Shown here one piece after another: positions 1 to 8,203 of a stretch of DNA of 63,399 nt; position 1 is the stretch's first letter, and each line of letters starts with the position of its first letter. The position numbers and the translations under genes are program-made. Below the pieces are notes generated by a model, which saw only the letters and a program-made list of their open reading frames with translations, was not told where the DNA came from and ran no database searches. Source of the DNA: Flavobacterium sp. (GTDB lineage: Bacteria > Bacteroidota > Bacteroidia > Flavobacteriales > Flavobacteriaceae); contig NZ_JAPZSU010000007.1 of the NCBI RefSeq assembly GCF_027531905.1, forward strand, positions 1 to 63,399. The letters run 5' to 3'.

Positions 1-123
1 TTATTCAATAAAAGCAAGAGCTCACGGACTATTTTTGAAGAAGGAATACTTTTGTATTTTGAATTTAAAAATGGGAGTAAGTTCTTGCTTTTGAAGAAGA
101 ATTTAGTTGTAGTAGATTTCTAA
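1..123 (+). CDS. 3' end of an unidentified gene (partial)
   Basis: An open frame runs from base 1 to a TAA at 121-123 and gives the last 40 residues of a protein that starts outside the window. The residues are basic and hydrophobic (ending LLLKKNLVVVDF). I do not recognise the family. A strong terminator follows 74 bases later, which supports this being a true gene end. The first 48 bases resemble 58723-58770, so this end may itself be part of a repeated gene or element. It could also be a chance frame. Confidence 0.35.
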   Translation, partial: LFNKSKSSRTIFEEGILLYFEFKNGSKFLLLKKNLVVVDF

Positions 124-144
124 TGCGGAATCTGGGTTAAAATT

Positions 145-190
145 AGGAGCGAATCATCAGGCTTTTTCAGGCCACATCGTTCCCGCCATC
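145..190. repeat. Possible fragment of a dispersed intergenic repeat
   Basis: The stretch around CAGGCTTTTTCAGGCC and the following CACATCGTTCCCGC resembles, from memory, an intergenic repeat common in Flavobacterium genomes. No second copy is present in this window, so this rests on recollection and not on a comparison made here. Confidence 0.3.
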
Positions 191-196
191 ATTCCT

Positions 197-233
197 AAAC
201 CTCGTGAGCTGAACCCCAGCTCACGAGGTTTTT
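197..233 (+). terminator. Rho-independent terminator
   Basis: A perfect 14-bp stem (197-210 with 218-231), built on CCTCGTGAGCT, closes a 7-base loop and runs into a short T tract. It would end the transcript of the gene whose last codons lie at 1-123. The stem is unusually GC-rich for this region. Confidence 0.8.
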
Positions 234-312
234 CCCTTCTGTCGGGGCTATACGATTAGCAAGGTTTTTTACTTGGAAGAAATTTGAGAGTAACGGTTGA
301 ATGATAAATTAT

Positions 313-530
313 GTTTTTTTTGAAGCCACCCTCACCACCTGTCTACTTAAATCCGCGAAATCTGCGTGCCATAATTCTTGCATTGATTTAGTAGATTCAC
401 TAATTTTTTTTCAATTAAACCACAAAGCCAAAACTTTGCGAACCTTGCGATTTTTCCTTTGCGAACCTTGCGGTTAAAAATTCACACTAATTTGTGTTAA
501 ATCGGTGCATTCGTGGCAAAAACCTTTACA
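313..530. repeat. Intergenic repeat, copy 1
   Basis: About 218 bp that recur with only scattered substitutions and small indels at 548-761. Shared blocks include AAATCCGCGAAAT, CATTGATTTAGTAGATTCAC and GTGTTAAATCGGTGCATT. Each copy contains the 15-mer TTTGCGAACCTTGCG twice. No reading frame of note crosses it. It looks like a dispersed non-coding repeat that was duplicated locally. Confidence 0.75.
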
Positions 531-547
531 AGCTGAATAGCTACTAT

Positions 548-761
548 ATTTTTTGAAACCTCAAGCACCACCTATTCTACTTAAATCCGCGAAATATGCG
601 TGCCATAATTTTTGCATTGATTTAGTAGATTCACTATTTTTTTTTTTCAATTAAACCACAAAGCCAAAACTTTGCGAACCTTGCGATTTTCCCTTTGCGA
701 ACCTTGCGGTTAAAAATTCACACTAATTTGTGTTAAATCGGTGCATTGCTAAAACCTTTAT
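548..761. repeat. Intergenic repeat, copy 2
   Basis: Second, slightly shorter copy of the element at 313-530, in the same orientation with about 17 bp between copies. It differs by substitutions, by the length of its T tract, and by loss of a few bases near its right end. It ends about 90 bp before the dnaG start. Confidence 0.75.
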
Positions 762-814
762 AGACGAATCTATGGCGTAATAATGCTAAGTTTAATTATC
801 CAAAATTAACTTTG

Positions 815-822
815 TATCTTTG
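815..822 (+). promoter_or_regulatory. Candidate -7 promoter box of dnaG
   Basis: TATCTTTG matches the Bacteroidetes sigma-ABfr -7 consensus TAnnTTTG and lies 28 bases before the TTG start of dnaG. I see no clear -33 TTG at the right distance, so the call rests on the one box and its position. Confidence 0.45.
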
Positions 823-850
823 ACCTTTTCCAACTTTATCCCTTATTAAA

Positions 851-2827
851 TTGATTTCAAAAGCAACCATAGATACCGTTTTCGAAACCGCTCGTGTAGA
901 GGAGGTTATTGGCGATTTTGTGCAATTAAAACGAGCAGGAAGTAACTTCAAAGGCTTGAGTCCTTTCTCAGACGAACGTTCACCTTCCTTTATGGTGTCG
1001 CCAGTAAAACAAATTTGGAAAGATTTTAGCTCTGGAAAAGGAGGAAATGCAGTGGCTTTTTTAATGGAGCACGAACATTTTACCTATCCAGAAGCCATTC
1101 GATATTTGGCCAAAAAATACAATATCGAAATCGAAGAAACAGAACAAACTGATGCAGAAAAAGCCAATACTGATGTTCGAGAAAGTATGTTTTTGGTGTC
1201 TGAATTCGCTAAAAATTATTTTCATTCCACACTATTAAATACCGAAGAAGGGAAGGCGATAGGCTATTCGTACTTCAAAGAAAGAGGTTTTACCAACGAA
1301 ACCATAAAAAAATTCGGTTTGGGTTATTCTCCAGAAACTTGGGACGCGCTGACGAAAGAAGCACTTGGGAAAGGATACCAATTACAATATTTAGAAAGCA
1401 CAGGCTTAACCATTCCGAGAGACGACAGACCATTTGACCGATTCAAAGGAAGGGTGATGTTCCCTATCCAAAGTATGTCGGGTAGAACCTTGGGTTTTGG
1501 AGGGCGAATTTTAACCAATGATAAAAAAGCGGCCAAATATTTAAACTCTCCCGAGAGCGAAATTTATCATAAGAGCAAAGTCTTGTACGGAATTTTCCAA
1601 GCCAAACAAGCCATTGCCAAACAAAACAATTGTTATTTGGTTGAAGGATATACGGACGTAATTCAATTTCATCAAGCGGGAATCGAAAATGTCGTGGCTT
1701 CATCAGGTACGGCTTTAACACCCGACCAAATCCGATTAATTAATAGATTGACCAAAAACATTACCGTACTTTTTGATGGTGATGCTGCGGGCCTTCGTGC
1801 TTCCATTCGAGGAATCGATTTGATTTTGGAGGAAGGGATGAACGTAAAAGTCTGCACTTTTCCTGATGGCGATGATCCAGATAGTTTTGCTAAAAAAACA
1901 TCTTATGATGATTTGGTGGCTTATTTAGAGCATAATGCAAAGGATTTTATCCAGTTCAAAGCCTCGCTTTTAATGAACGAAGCTAAGAACGACCCAATAA
2001 AGAAAGCCGATTTGATTCGGGATATGGTGACGAGTATTTCTAAGATTCCAGACCGCATTCAACGAGAAATATATTTGCAAGAATGTTCTAGGATTATGGA
2101 TATTTCGGAGCAAGTTTTGGTAAGTACTTTGGCACAATTAGTTCAAAAAGACATTACCGAAGTAGGGAAAAAACAAAAGCAAGAGCAAAAAGCATTTGAA
2201 ATTGTTAAGAATGAAAATCCCGTTCAAGCAGAGAAAGTTGATGTTTTATATCGTTTAGAACGAAAAATAATCGAAATTCTATTGCTTTACGGAAATAAAG
2301 ATGAAGTTTTTGAAGATGTACTTTTAAAAGCGAATTCAGATGGGGAGATTGTTCACGTAGTTGAAAAAAAGGAATATAAAGTTTTTCAGAGGATTTATTT
2401 GAGTTTACAAGAAGATGAGGTAGAGCTTGCACATCCCCATTTCAGAGCTATTTTCAATGATTTGATTTCATATTATCTTCAAAATGAAACAGAAGGAATA
2501 GATAATTATCTGAAAAATTTAAAACCTGAGTTTGCACAAGAAGTTACGGATATTTTGATGGAAGAAGAACAAATCGTGCTTCATAATTGGGAAGGGCAGA
2601 ATATTTTTGTAAAACAAAAAACAGAAACAGTCAGTCAGCACACTTCAGAAACTATTATTTCTATTCGTGAATATCTAATCAATAAATTAATTATGGATTT
2701 GATGAATGAATTCTCATCTAATCCCGAAGCGGATATAGAAGAATTGAAGGTAATGATTAATGATTATAATAAGCTCAAGGTAAATTTGACAGGAGCTATT
2801 GGTAGAATTCGTTCTACCTATATATAA
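851..2827 (+). CDS. dnaG: DNA primase DnaG
   Basis: Makes RNA primers for replication with the replicative helicase. Order: CHC2-like N-terminal domain (about 1-95), catalytic core with Toprim motifs (EGYTD from residue 265, DGDAAG from 309), then a helicase-binding C-terminal region, 658 residues in all. Translation starts at TTG (851), which gives the family's usual N-terminus. The odd part is the zinc site. The segment aligned to the canonical CPFH...CxxC reads SPFS...DFSS, so the four ligands are replaced by Ser37, Ser40, Asp58 and Ser61, while the surrounding fold residues (GL-PF, PSF-VSP-KQI, G-GGNA) are kept. A hairpin terminator follows directly. Confidence 0.97.
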   Translation: MISKATIDTVFETARVEEVIGDFVQLKRAGSNFKGLSPFSDERSPSFMVSPVKQIWKDFSSGKGGNAVAFLMEHEHFTYPEAIRYLAKKYNIEIEETEQTDAEKANTDVRESMFLVSEFAKNYFHSTLLNTEEGKAIGYSYFKERGFTNETIKKFGLGYSPETWDALTKEALGKGYQLQYLESTGLTIPRDDRPFDRFKGRVMFPIQSMSGRTLGFGGRILTNDKKAAKYLNSPESEIYHKSKVLYGIFQAKQAIAKQNNCYLVEGYTDVIQFHQAGIENVVASSGTALTPDQIRLINRLTKNITVLFDGDAAGLRASIRGIDLILEEGMNVKVCTFPDGDDPDSFAKKTSYDDLVAYLEHNAKDFIQFKASLLMNEAKNDPIKKADLIRDMVTSISKIPDRIQREIYLQECSRIMDISEQVLVSTLAQLVQKDITEVGKKQKQEQKAFEIVKNENPVQAEKVDVLYRLERKIIEILLLYGNKDEVFEDVLLKANSDGEIVHVVEKKEYKVFQRIYLSLQEDEVELAHPHFRAIFNDLISYYLQNETEGIDNYLKNLKPEFAQEVTDILMEEEQIVLHNWEGQNIFVKQKTETVSQHTSETIISIREYLINKLIMDLMNEFSSNPEADIEELKVMINDYNKLKVNLTGAIGRIRSTYI

Positions 2828-2854
2828 GAAGAGGAAGCTTTTGCTTCCTCTTCT
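2827..2854. terminator. Hairpin between dnaG and the convergent regulator gene
   Basis: A perfect 12-bp stem (2827-2838 with 2843-2854, AGAAGAGGAAGC) with a 4-base loop begins at the last base of the dnaG stop codon. No clear U tract follows on either strand, but its position between convergent genes fits a shared terminator. Confidence 0.6.
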
Positions 2855-2885
2855 ACAATAGAATCTCTGTTTAGAGATTTAGAAA

Positions 2886-3515
2886 TTATACAATTTCTAA
2901 TGTTTTGGCCTTATTGACTAAATCTACCAAGTTGGTTACGTTTAATTTGGTCAATAATCGCAATTTGTAAGTACTAATTGTTTTTTCGTTTAGAGAAAGA
3001 ATTTCAGCTATTTCATGGTTTTTCTTACCATCGCTTAAATAGCGCAATACTTCAATTTCTCGGTTAGATAATTTACGATACAAACGTTCGCTTTTACTTT
3101 GTTTGGCTATCAAAGCCATGTTTTTACGAACATTTTCGTTCACAATAATTTTCCCTTGGTGTACTTTTACAATAGATTGACCTAAAGTTTCAAGTTTCTC
3201 GGATTTGTGAACATAGCCAGAAACTCCTGCTTTAATTGCATTTGGAGCATAAATTTGTTCCGATAGACTACTAAAAATAATAATCTTCGTTTTAGGGTAG
3301 TTTTTCAACATCGCCTTGATTTCAAAAATACTCGCCAATCCTTCTAGTTCTAAGTCGATTACCAAGACATCGATTTCCTTGTTTTGAAGGATGTCTCGGA
3401 CCATCGAAAAATTACCAACATTGGCTACAATAGAGATTTCATCGTGATCTTTAAAGTACGATTTTACTCCGAAATGCGTTACAGGATAGTTATCTGCTAA
3501 ACAAACTTTAATCAT
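2886..3515 (-). CDS. LuxR/NarL-family response regulator (orphan)
   Basis: A 209-residue regulator with an N-terminal receiver (about 1-120; phospho-acceptor Asp54 in VIDLELEG, acidic Asp8) and a C-terminal LuxR-type helix-turn-helix (about 145-205; LSNREIEVLRYLSDG, then HEIAEILSLNEKTISTY). Phosphorylation would be expected to promote DNA binding. No histidine kinase gene is adjacent, so the partner must be encoded elsewhere. It sits between dnaG and nadE-gldB. It is a single gene converging on dnaG, with its promoter between it and nadE. Target genes cannot be read from the sequence. Confidence 0.9.
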   Translation of the reverse strand: MIKVCLADNYPVTHFGVKSYFKDHDEISIVANVGNFSMVRDILQNKEIDVLVIDLELEGLASIFEIKAMLKNYPKTKIIIFSSLSEQIYAPNAIKAGVSGYVHKSEKLETLGQSIVKVHQGKIIVNENVRKNMALIAKQSKSERLYRKLSNREIEVLRYLSDGKKNHEIAEILSLNEKTISTYKLRLLTKLNVTNLVDLVNKAKTLEIV

Positions 3516-3603
3516 GGTATTTATTTTTTAAGAGTTGTCTATCAAAATGATAGCATAAATGTAGTAAAAAAAATACAATAAAGTTTAAAAATGTTAATTT
3601 TTT

Positions 3604-4404
3604 TTATTTTTTATCTAAAACGCATACAGGTATTGGGTTCATTTTGTGTTGATTAGCGGTGTTTAGGCGTTTGTAAGTTGCAAAAACTTCTTTTTCTCTA
3701 CCTTGAAATTCTGAAATAGTTTTTCCTAATTCGTCTTGAAGCATAGCCCATTCGAGTTCGTCATAGCTCGCACCTAGCTGATCTTCGTCTGATCGATCAT
3801 CTCCAAAAAGTCCATCTGTCGGAGCTGCAACTAAAATAGAATTTGGAATTTTGAGAAATTCACCTAATGCATACACATCAGATTTGAGTAAATCGGCTAT
3901 TGGGCTTAAATCTACTCCACCATCACCATATTTAGTATAAAAACCCACGCCAAAATCTTCAACTTTATTTCCAGTTCCAGCCACGAGTAATCCATGAATT
4001 CCAGCATAGTAATATAAAGTGCTCATTCGCAAACGAGCTCTTGTGTTGGCTAATGATAAATTCATTTTGGTTATATCTTCATGCTCGGGCACTACTTTTT
4101 TGAAGGCTTCAAAAACGGAGGTTAAATCTGAAGCTGCACTTTTTACATTAGGAAAACGCTCTTTTAATTGTTTGATGTGTTCTTGAGCGCGACTAACGTG
4201 AGATGGTGCTTGATGAATGGGCATTTCTATACAAAGCACTTCCATTCCCGTTTGAGCACATAATGTAGAAGTCACCGCGGAGTCAACGCCTCCAGAAATA
4301 CCAATTACAAATCCTTTCGCCTTGGCATTTTTGGCATAGTCCATTAACCATTTTACTATTTGTGTGTTTATTTTTTCTGGAGATAAGAGTGTTTTTTTAA
4401 TCAT
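3604..4404 (-). CDS. nadE: NH3-dependent NAD(+) synthetase
   Basis: Converts nicotinate adenine dinucleotide to NAD+ with ATP and ammonia, the last step of NAD synthesis. The ATP-pyrophosphatase P-loop SGGVDS is at residues 37-42, and conserved family segments follow (ANTRARLRM, GTGNKVEDFGVGFYTKYGDGGVDLSPIADL). At 266 residues it lacks the glutaminase (nitrilase) domain of the long form, so ammonia should be the nitrogen donor. It is divergent from gldB, with a 174-bp gap that must hold both promoters. Confidence 0.95.
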   Translation of the reverse strand: MIKKTLLSPEKINTQIVKWLMDYAKNAKAKGFVIGISGGVDSAVTSTLCAQTGMEVLCIEMPIHQAPSHVSRAQEHIKQLKERFPNVKSAASDLTSVFEAFKKVVPEHEDITKMNLSLANTRARLRMSTLYYYAGIHGLLVAGTGNKVEDFGVGFYTKYGDGGVDLSPIADLLKSDVYALGEFLKIPNSILVAAPTDGLFGDDRSDEDQLGASYDELEWAMLQDELGKTISEFQGREKEVFATYKRLNTANQHKMNPIPVCVLDKK

Positions 4405-4578
4405 AATAATCTACGTTTTAAAAAGCAGGAATGTATATTTGCAAAATGTTTTCAAAAGGATTTTTTACAAGACATTTTGAAGCTAAATTATATAATAAAT
4501 GTGAAAGCGCCATGATTCCAGTTCATAAACTGGATGAATTAAAGTTTTTTTAATAAAGCACGAATTAATTTTATATAC

Positions 4579-5535
4579 ATGAAAATCTATCTATCCCCAC
4601 TAATTATTTGTTTCTTTTTTCTCTCATGTGGTAAAAAAAATAAAGTAGAAAAAGCTGTTGAAGAAATTCCAGTTGAAATTAAAGTAGATCGATTTGACAA
4701 AGCTTTTTTTGAGACAAAACCTGAAGATTTGAATCAATTAAAGAAACAATACCCCTATTTTTTCCCTGCAGGAACAGATGATGCCGTTTGGATTGAAAAA
4801 ATACAACATCCGCAATGGAGGGAATTGTATGCTGAAGTTCAAAAAAAATATGGTGATTTTGAGCCTGTGCATCAAGAAATTGAAACTTTATTTAAACATA
4901 TTAAGTTTTACTTCCCGAAAACGAAGACGCCCAAAGTGGTTACCTTGATTTCAGAAATGGATTACAATACAAAATCCATTTATGCGGATAGTTTGGTTAT
5001 AGTTTCTTTGGAATTGTATTTGGGTAAAGATCATAAGTTTTATCAGTTTCCTGAATATATTAAACAAAATTTCGAATCCTCACAAATAGTTCCAGATATT
5101 GCTTCAAGTTTTATTCAAACTAAAATGGTTCCGGATGCCGATAAAACCTTCATATCTCAAATGATTTATTTGGGTAAAGAGTTGTATATAAAAGAATTAT
5201 TGCTTCCAGAATATACAGATGCAGTCAGAATGGGTTATACCCCAGAACAATTAGCTTGGTGTTCTGAAAATGAAGGATACATTTGGCGTTATTTTATCGA
5301 TAAAGAGATGTTGTATAGTGTAGATGCTAAATTAGTACCTCGTTTTTTGAGCCCAGCGCCTTTTTCAAAATTTTATTTAGAAATAGATAATGAGTCACCA
5401 GGCCAAGTGGGTGCTTGGATTGGATGGCAAATTGTACGTTCTTATATGAAAAATAATGACATTTCAGTTAATGAATTGTTGAATAAAAAAGCAAAAGAAA
5501 TTTTTGAACAATCCAAATATAAACCCAAGAAATAA
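4579..5535 (+). CDS. gldB: Gliding motility lipoprotein GldB
   Basis: A 318-residue protein with a lipoprotein signal peptide (hydrophobic residues 5-15, lipobox FFLSC with Cys near 17). It matches the GldB family in length, in overall sequence and in being followed directly by gldC. GldB is one of the proteins required for flavobacterial gliding; its biochemical role is not settled. The stop codon overlaps the gldC start by one base (TAATG), so the two are translationally coupled. The anchored product should face the periplasm. Confidence 0.93.
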   Translation: MKIYLSPLIICFFFLSCGKKNKVEKAVEEIPVEIKVDRFDKAFFETKPEDLNQLKKQYPYFFPAGTDDAVWIEKIQHPQWRELYAEVQKKYGDFEPVHQEIETLFKHIKFYFPKTKTPKVVTLISEMDYNTKSIYADSLVIVSLELYLGKDHKFYQFPEYIKQNFESSQIVPDIASSFIQTKMVPDADKTFISQMIYLGKELYIKELLLPEYTDAVRMGYTPEQLAWCSENEGYIWRYFIDKEMLYSVDAKLVPRFLSPAPFSKFYLEIDNESPGQVGAWIGWQIVRSYMKNNDISVNELLNKKAKEIFEQSKYKPKK

Positions 5536-5870
5536 TGTCAAATACACATACCTCAGAAATTAAGTTTCAAGTAGAATTAGATGAAAATCGAGTACCCGAA
5601 AAACTGCTTTGGTCTGCTGAAGATGGAGGCGTAAATGCGGAAGAGGCAAAAGCAATTATGCTTTCTATTTGGGATAGCAATCATAAAGAAAGTATGCGAA
5701 TAGATTTGTGGACGAAAGATATGCCAGTGGACGAAATGAAGATTTTCTTTCACCAAACGTTAGTAGCAATGTCAGAAACATTCAAGAGAGCTACCAATGA
5801 CGAAAAAATGGCAGATACCATGATGGATTTTTGCGATTATTTCGCCGAAAAATTAGAATTGAAAAAGTAA
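5535..5870 (+). CDS. gldC: Gliding motility protein GldC
   Basis: A small 111-residue acidic protein without a signal peptide, recognisable as GldC from its sequence and its overlap with gldB. It is known from gliding genetics as an accessory factor; its molecular function is not known. The ATG shares its A with the gldB stop codon. A 15-bp stem terminator follows at 5886-5926. Confidence 0.93.
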   Translation: MSNTHTSEIKFQVELDENRVPEKLLWSAEDGGVNAEEAKAIMLSIWDSNHKESMRIDLWTKDMPVDEMKIFFHQTLVAMSETFKRATNDEKMADTMMDFCDYFAEKLELKK

Positions 5871-5885
5871 ACTTTTAAAAGGATA

Positions 5886-5934
5886 AAATCCCAAATCTTA
5901 ATTTGAAATCATAAGATTTGGGATTTATTTTTTA
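5886..5934. terminator. Bidirectional terminator between gldC and engB
   Basis: A perfect 15-bp stem (5886-5900 with 5912-5926, core ATCCCAAATCTTA) is followed by a T-rich run on + and preceded by A-rich sequence. It can end gldBC on + and engB on minus. Confidence 0.85.
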
Positions 5935-5938
5935 TTAT

Positions 5939-6559
5939 TTAAAACGTATTGTTGTTTTTGAAAACTTCTTGATTTACCTCATCAATGTAATGCAATAGTT
6001 CTTCTTTTCCTGTCGATTCAGTAGAAGAAGTGACAAAATAATGAGGCATTTCAGTCCAATTGTTGGCTAGCATTTTCTTTTTGTAAGCAGCAATGTGAGA
6101 ATCAATCTTCACTCGGCTTATCTTGTCTGCTTTTGTGAAAATGATACAAAAAGGAATTTCACTTTCTCCCATATACGACATGAACTCAATATCTATAGTT
6201 TGTGCTTCATGACGAATGTCTATCAAAACAAAAGCGCAAACTAACTGCTCTCTTGATTCAAAATAATCAGTGATAAATTCTTGAAATATGGATTTTGTCT
6301 TTTTGGAAACTTTGGCATAGCCATAACCAGGTAAATCAACCAAGAACCAATTATTATTGATTAAAAAATGATTGATAAGCTGTGTTTTTCCGGGTCTTGC
6401 CGAAGTTTTAGCTAACTTTTTGTGATTGGTCAGCATGTTGATCAACGAGGATTTACCTACGTTAGATCGGCCAATAAAAGCGTATTCTGGCAAGAAATCT
6501 TTCGGACATTTGCTTACATCAGAATTACTTATAACAAACTCAGCGGTATTGATTTTCAT
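5939..6559 (-). CDS. engB: Ribosome biogenesis GTP-binding protein EngB/YsxC
   Basis: An essential GTPase that assists assembly of the large ribosomal subunit. The GTPase motifs are in order: G1 GRSNVGKSS (30-38), G3 DLPGYGYAK, G4 TKADK. The length of 206 residues is typical. It lies 27 bp downstream of the alpha/beta hydrolase on the same strand and probably shares its transcript. Confidence 0.95.
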   Translation of the reverse strand: MKINTAEFVISNSDVSKCPKDFLPEYAFIGRSNVGKSSLINMLTNHKKLAKTSARPGKTQLINHFLINNNWFLVDLPGYGYAKVSKKTKSIFQEFITDYFESREQLVCAFVLIDIRHEAQTIDIEFMSYMGESEIPFCIIFTKADKISRVKIDSHIAAYKKKMLANNWTEMPHYFVTSSTESTGKEELLHYIDEVNQEVFKNNNTF

Positions 6560-6586
6560 TTTTTTGTTTTCTAATAATCGGTTTGA

Positions 6587-7360
6587 TTAATGTGCTGATA
6601 AGTGTGTATGACTTAACCAATCTTCTAAAACTCTATTGAATTCTTCTGGATGCTCCATCATAGCGGCATGACCACATTTGTCAATCCAATATAAACTAGA
6701 GTTTGGCATGAGTTTGTGAAATTCTTCAGCGACTTCAGGAGGCGTTACTTTGTCGTTTTTTCCCCAAATAATACAGGTTTGAACATGCATTTTTGGTAAA
6801 TCTTTGGCCATATTATGACGGATGGCGCTTTTGGCAATGGTCAAGGTTTTGATTAATTTAATTCGGTCATTTACTGTAGCAAAAACTTCATCTATTAATT
6901 CTGGAGTAGCAATTTTTGGGTCGTAAAAGACATCTTCTGCTTTTTTCTTGATGTATTCGTAGTCTCCTCTTTTCGGGTAGCTATCGCCCATGGCGCTTTC
7001 ATAAAGCCCTGAACTTCCTGTAATCACTAGACCAGCTACTTTTTCAGGATACATTTTGGTGTGATACAAAGCGATATGGCCTCCCAAGGAATTACCTAAA
7101 AGGATAACACGTTCTAGACCTTTGTAGGTAATAAAGTTTTTTACGTAAATCGCAAAGCTTTTAACGTTAGTCTTTAAGATATTTTGGGTATATATGGGTA
7201 AATCGGGAATAATAATTTTATATCCTCTTTCAGAAAAATAACTTGCCACAGCATCAAAGTTACTTAATCCTCCCATAAGCCCGTGAAGGATTACGATTGG
7301 AGTGCCTTCTCCGGCTTCATAATAGCTATACTTGCCTTCTTTTTTATAGTATTTTTCCAT
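6587..7360 (-). CDS. Alpha/beta-fold hydrolase
   Basis: A 257-residue soluble hydrolase. It has the oxyanion-hole HGLMGG (26-31), the nucleophile elbow GNSLGG with Ser91, an Asp in WGKNDKVTPP and a His in CGHAAMMEHPEEF, which make a full catalytic triad. Esterase or lipase-like activity is likely, but the substrate cannot be predicted. It comes just before engB on the minus strand and is divergent from mraZ. A similar arrangement next to the division cluster is, to my knowledge, common in flavobacteria. Confidence 0.88.
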   Translation of the reverse strand: MEKYYKKEGKYSYYEAGEGTPIVILHGLMGGLSNFDAVASYFSERGYKIIIPDLPIYTQNILKTNVKSFAIYVKNFITYKGLERVILLGNSLGGHIALYHTKMYPEKVAGLVITGSSGLYESAMGDSYPKRGDYEYIKKKAEDVFYDPKIATPELIDEVFATVNDRIKLIKTLTIAKSAIRHNMAKDLPKMHVQTCIIWGKNDKVTPPEVAEEFHKLMPNSSLYWIDKCGHAAMMEHPEEFNRVLEDWLSHTHLSAH

Positions 7361-7636
7361 GTAATATGTGACTCAATTTCAATTTCGACAAATATAGGAT
7401 TTATTAAATTAAAATAAATTGTTAAGGCTGCTTTTTACGGATATTATTCTTTTTTACTTATTTATTGGACTTAAAACTAGAGGTTTTAAGTTGTGAATGT
7501 TTAGGATTTGTCTGTTGTAGTTTGTCTGATTTTTGAAAGAAGTATTTGATAAATATTTATAGCTATTAACTTTCTTACAAAAAAAAATAGTCAATGCTAA
7601 TGTGTTGATAGTGCATAAATTAAGGCTTTTTGGTTA
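7361..7636. other. Divergent intergenic region, left part
   Basis: AT-rich spacer between the hydrolase (minus) and mraZ (+), without a supportable gene. It holds one perfect 9-bp palindrome with a 5-base loop (7469-7477 with 7483-7491, ACTTAAAAC/GTTTTAAGT) that might be an operator. The clear regulatory signals lie to its right, at 7637-7704. Confidence 0.4.
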
Positions 7637-7687
7637 GAAGTGGCTAAACTTATCAACAAAGTGGTATAAAGTGGTAAATTGTGGTAG
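7637..7687 (+). promoter_or_regulatory. Phased MraZ-type boxes (probable MraZ operator)
   Basis: Three 10-base repeats abut one another: AAAGTGGTAT (7658-7667), AAAGTGGTAA (7668-7677) and ATTGTGGTAG (7678-7687). A fourth related box, GAAGTGGCTA, is at 7637-7646, about two turns upstream. MraZ proteins bind tandem GTG-containing boxes in front of their own cluster (AAAGTG-type boxes in Mollicutes, TGGGA/TGGGN boxes in E. coli). The last box overlaps the expected -33 region, which fits autorepression of the division cluster. Confidence 0.7.
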
Positions 7688-7696
7688 AATTTTATA

Positions 7697-7704
7697 TATT
7701 TTTG
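7697..7704 (+). promoter_or_regulatory. Candidate -7 box of the mraZ/division cluster promoter
   Basis: TATTTTTG fits TAnnTTTG and lies 25 bases before the mraZ start. A TTG at 7679-7681, inside the third MraZ box, is the only -33 candidate. The 15-base spacing is short for this promoter class. Confidence 0.45.
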
Positions 7705-7729
7705 CTTTATACAATCTAATGCAAAATAA

Positions 7730-8203
7730 GTGGACGCAATTATTGGTACATATGAGTGTAAAGTCGATGCTAAAGGTCGGGTAATGTTGCCTTCACCTTT
7801 AAAAAAGCAATTGGCTTCTTCACTTCAAGACGGTTTCGTTTTGAAGCGCTCCGTGTTCCAATCTTGTTTAGAATTATATCCAATGGCGGAATGGAATGTC
7901 ATGATGCAAAAAGTAAATGGATTGAATCGGTTTGTGAAAAAAAACAATGATTTTATTCGTCGATTTACCGCTGGTGTAAAAGTGGTAGAAATTGATGCTT
8001 TAGGCAGAATGTTGATTCCAAAAGACTTGGTTGGTTTTGCAAGTATAGCCAAAGATGTTGTTTTTTCTTCTGCGGTAACAATTGTTGAAATCTGGGATAA
8101 AGACTTGTATGAAAAATCAATTAGTGGAGAGGATCTTGATTTTGCTGATTTAGCAGAAGAAGTTATGGGTAACCTAAATAATAATGACAATGGAATATCA
8201 TAA
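7730..8203 (+). CDS. mraZ: Transcriptional regulator MraZ
   Basis: First gene of the division and wall cluster, and usually a ring-forming DNA-binding autoregulator. It has two SpoVT/AbrB-like repeats, each with the DxxxR signature (DAKGR near residue 17, DALGR near 87); 157 residues. The GTG at 7730 gives the family N-terminus (MDAIIGTYECKVD). Phased GTG-containing boxes upstream are its likely target. Its last 20 bases overlap the start of rsmH. Confidence 0.95.
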   Translation: MDAIIGTYECKVDAKGRVMLPSPLKKQLASSLQDGFVLKRSVFQSCLELYPMAEWNVMMQKVNGLNRFVKKNNDFIRRFTAGVKVVEIDALGRMLIPKDLVGFASIAKDVVFSSAVTIVEIWDKDLYEKSISGEDLDFADLAEEVMGNLNNNDNGIS

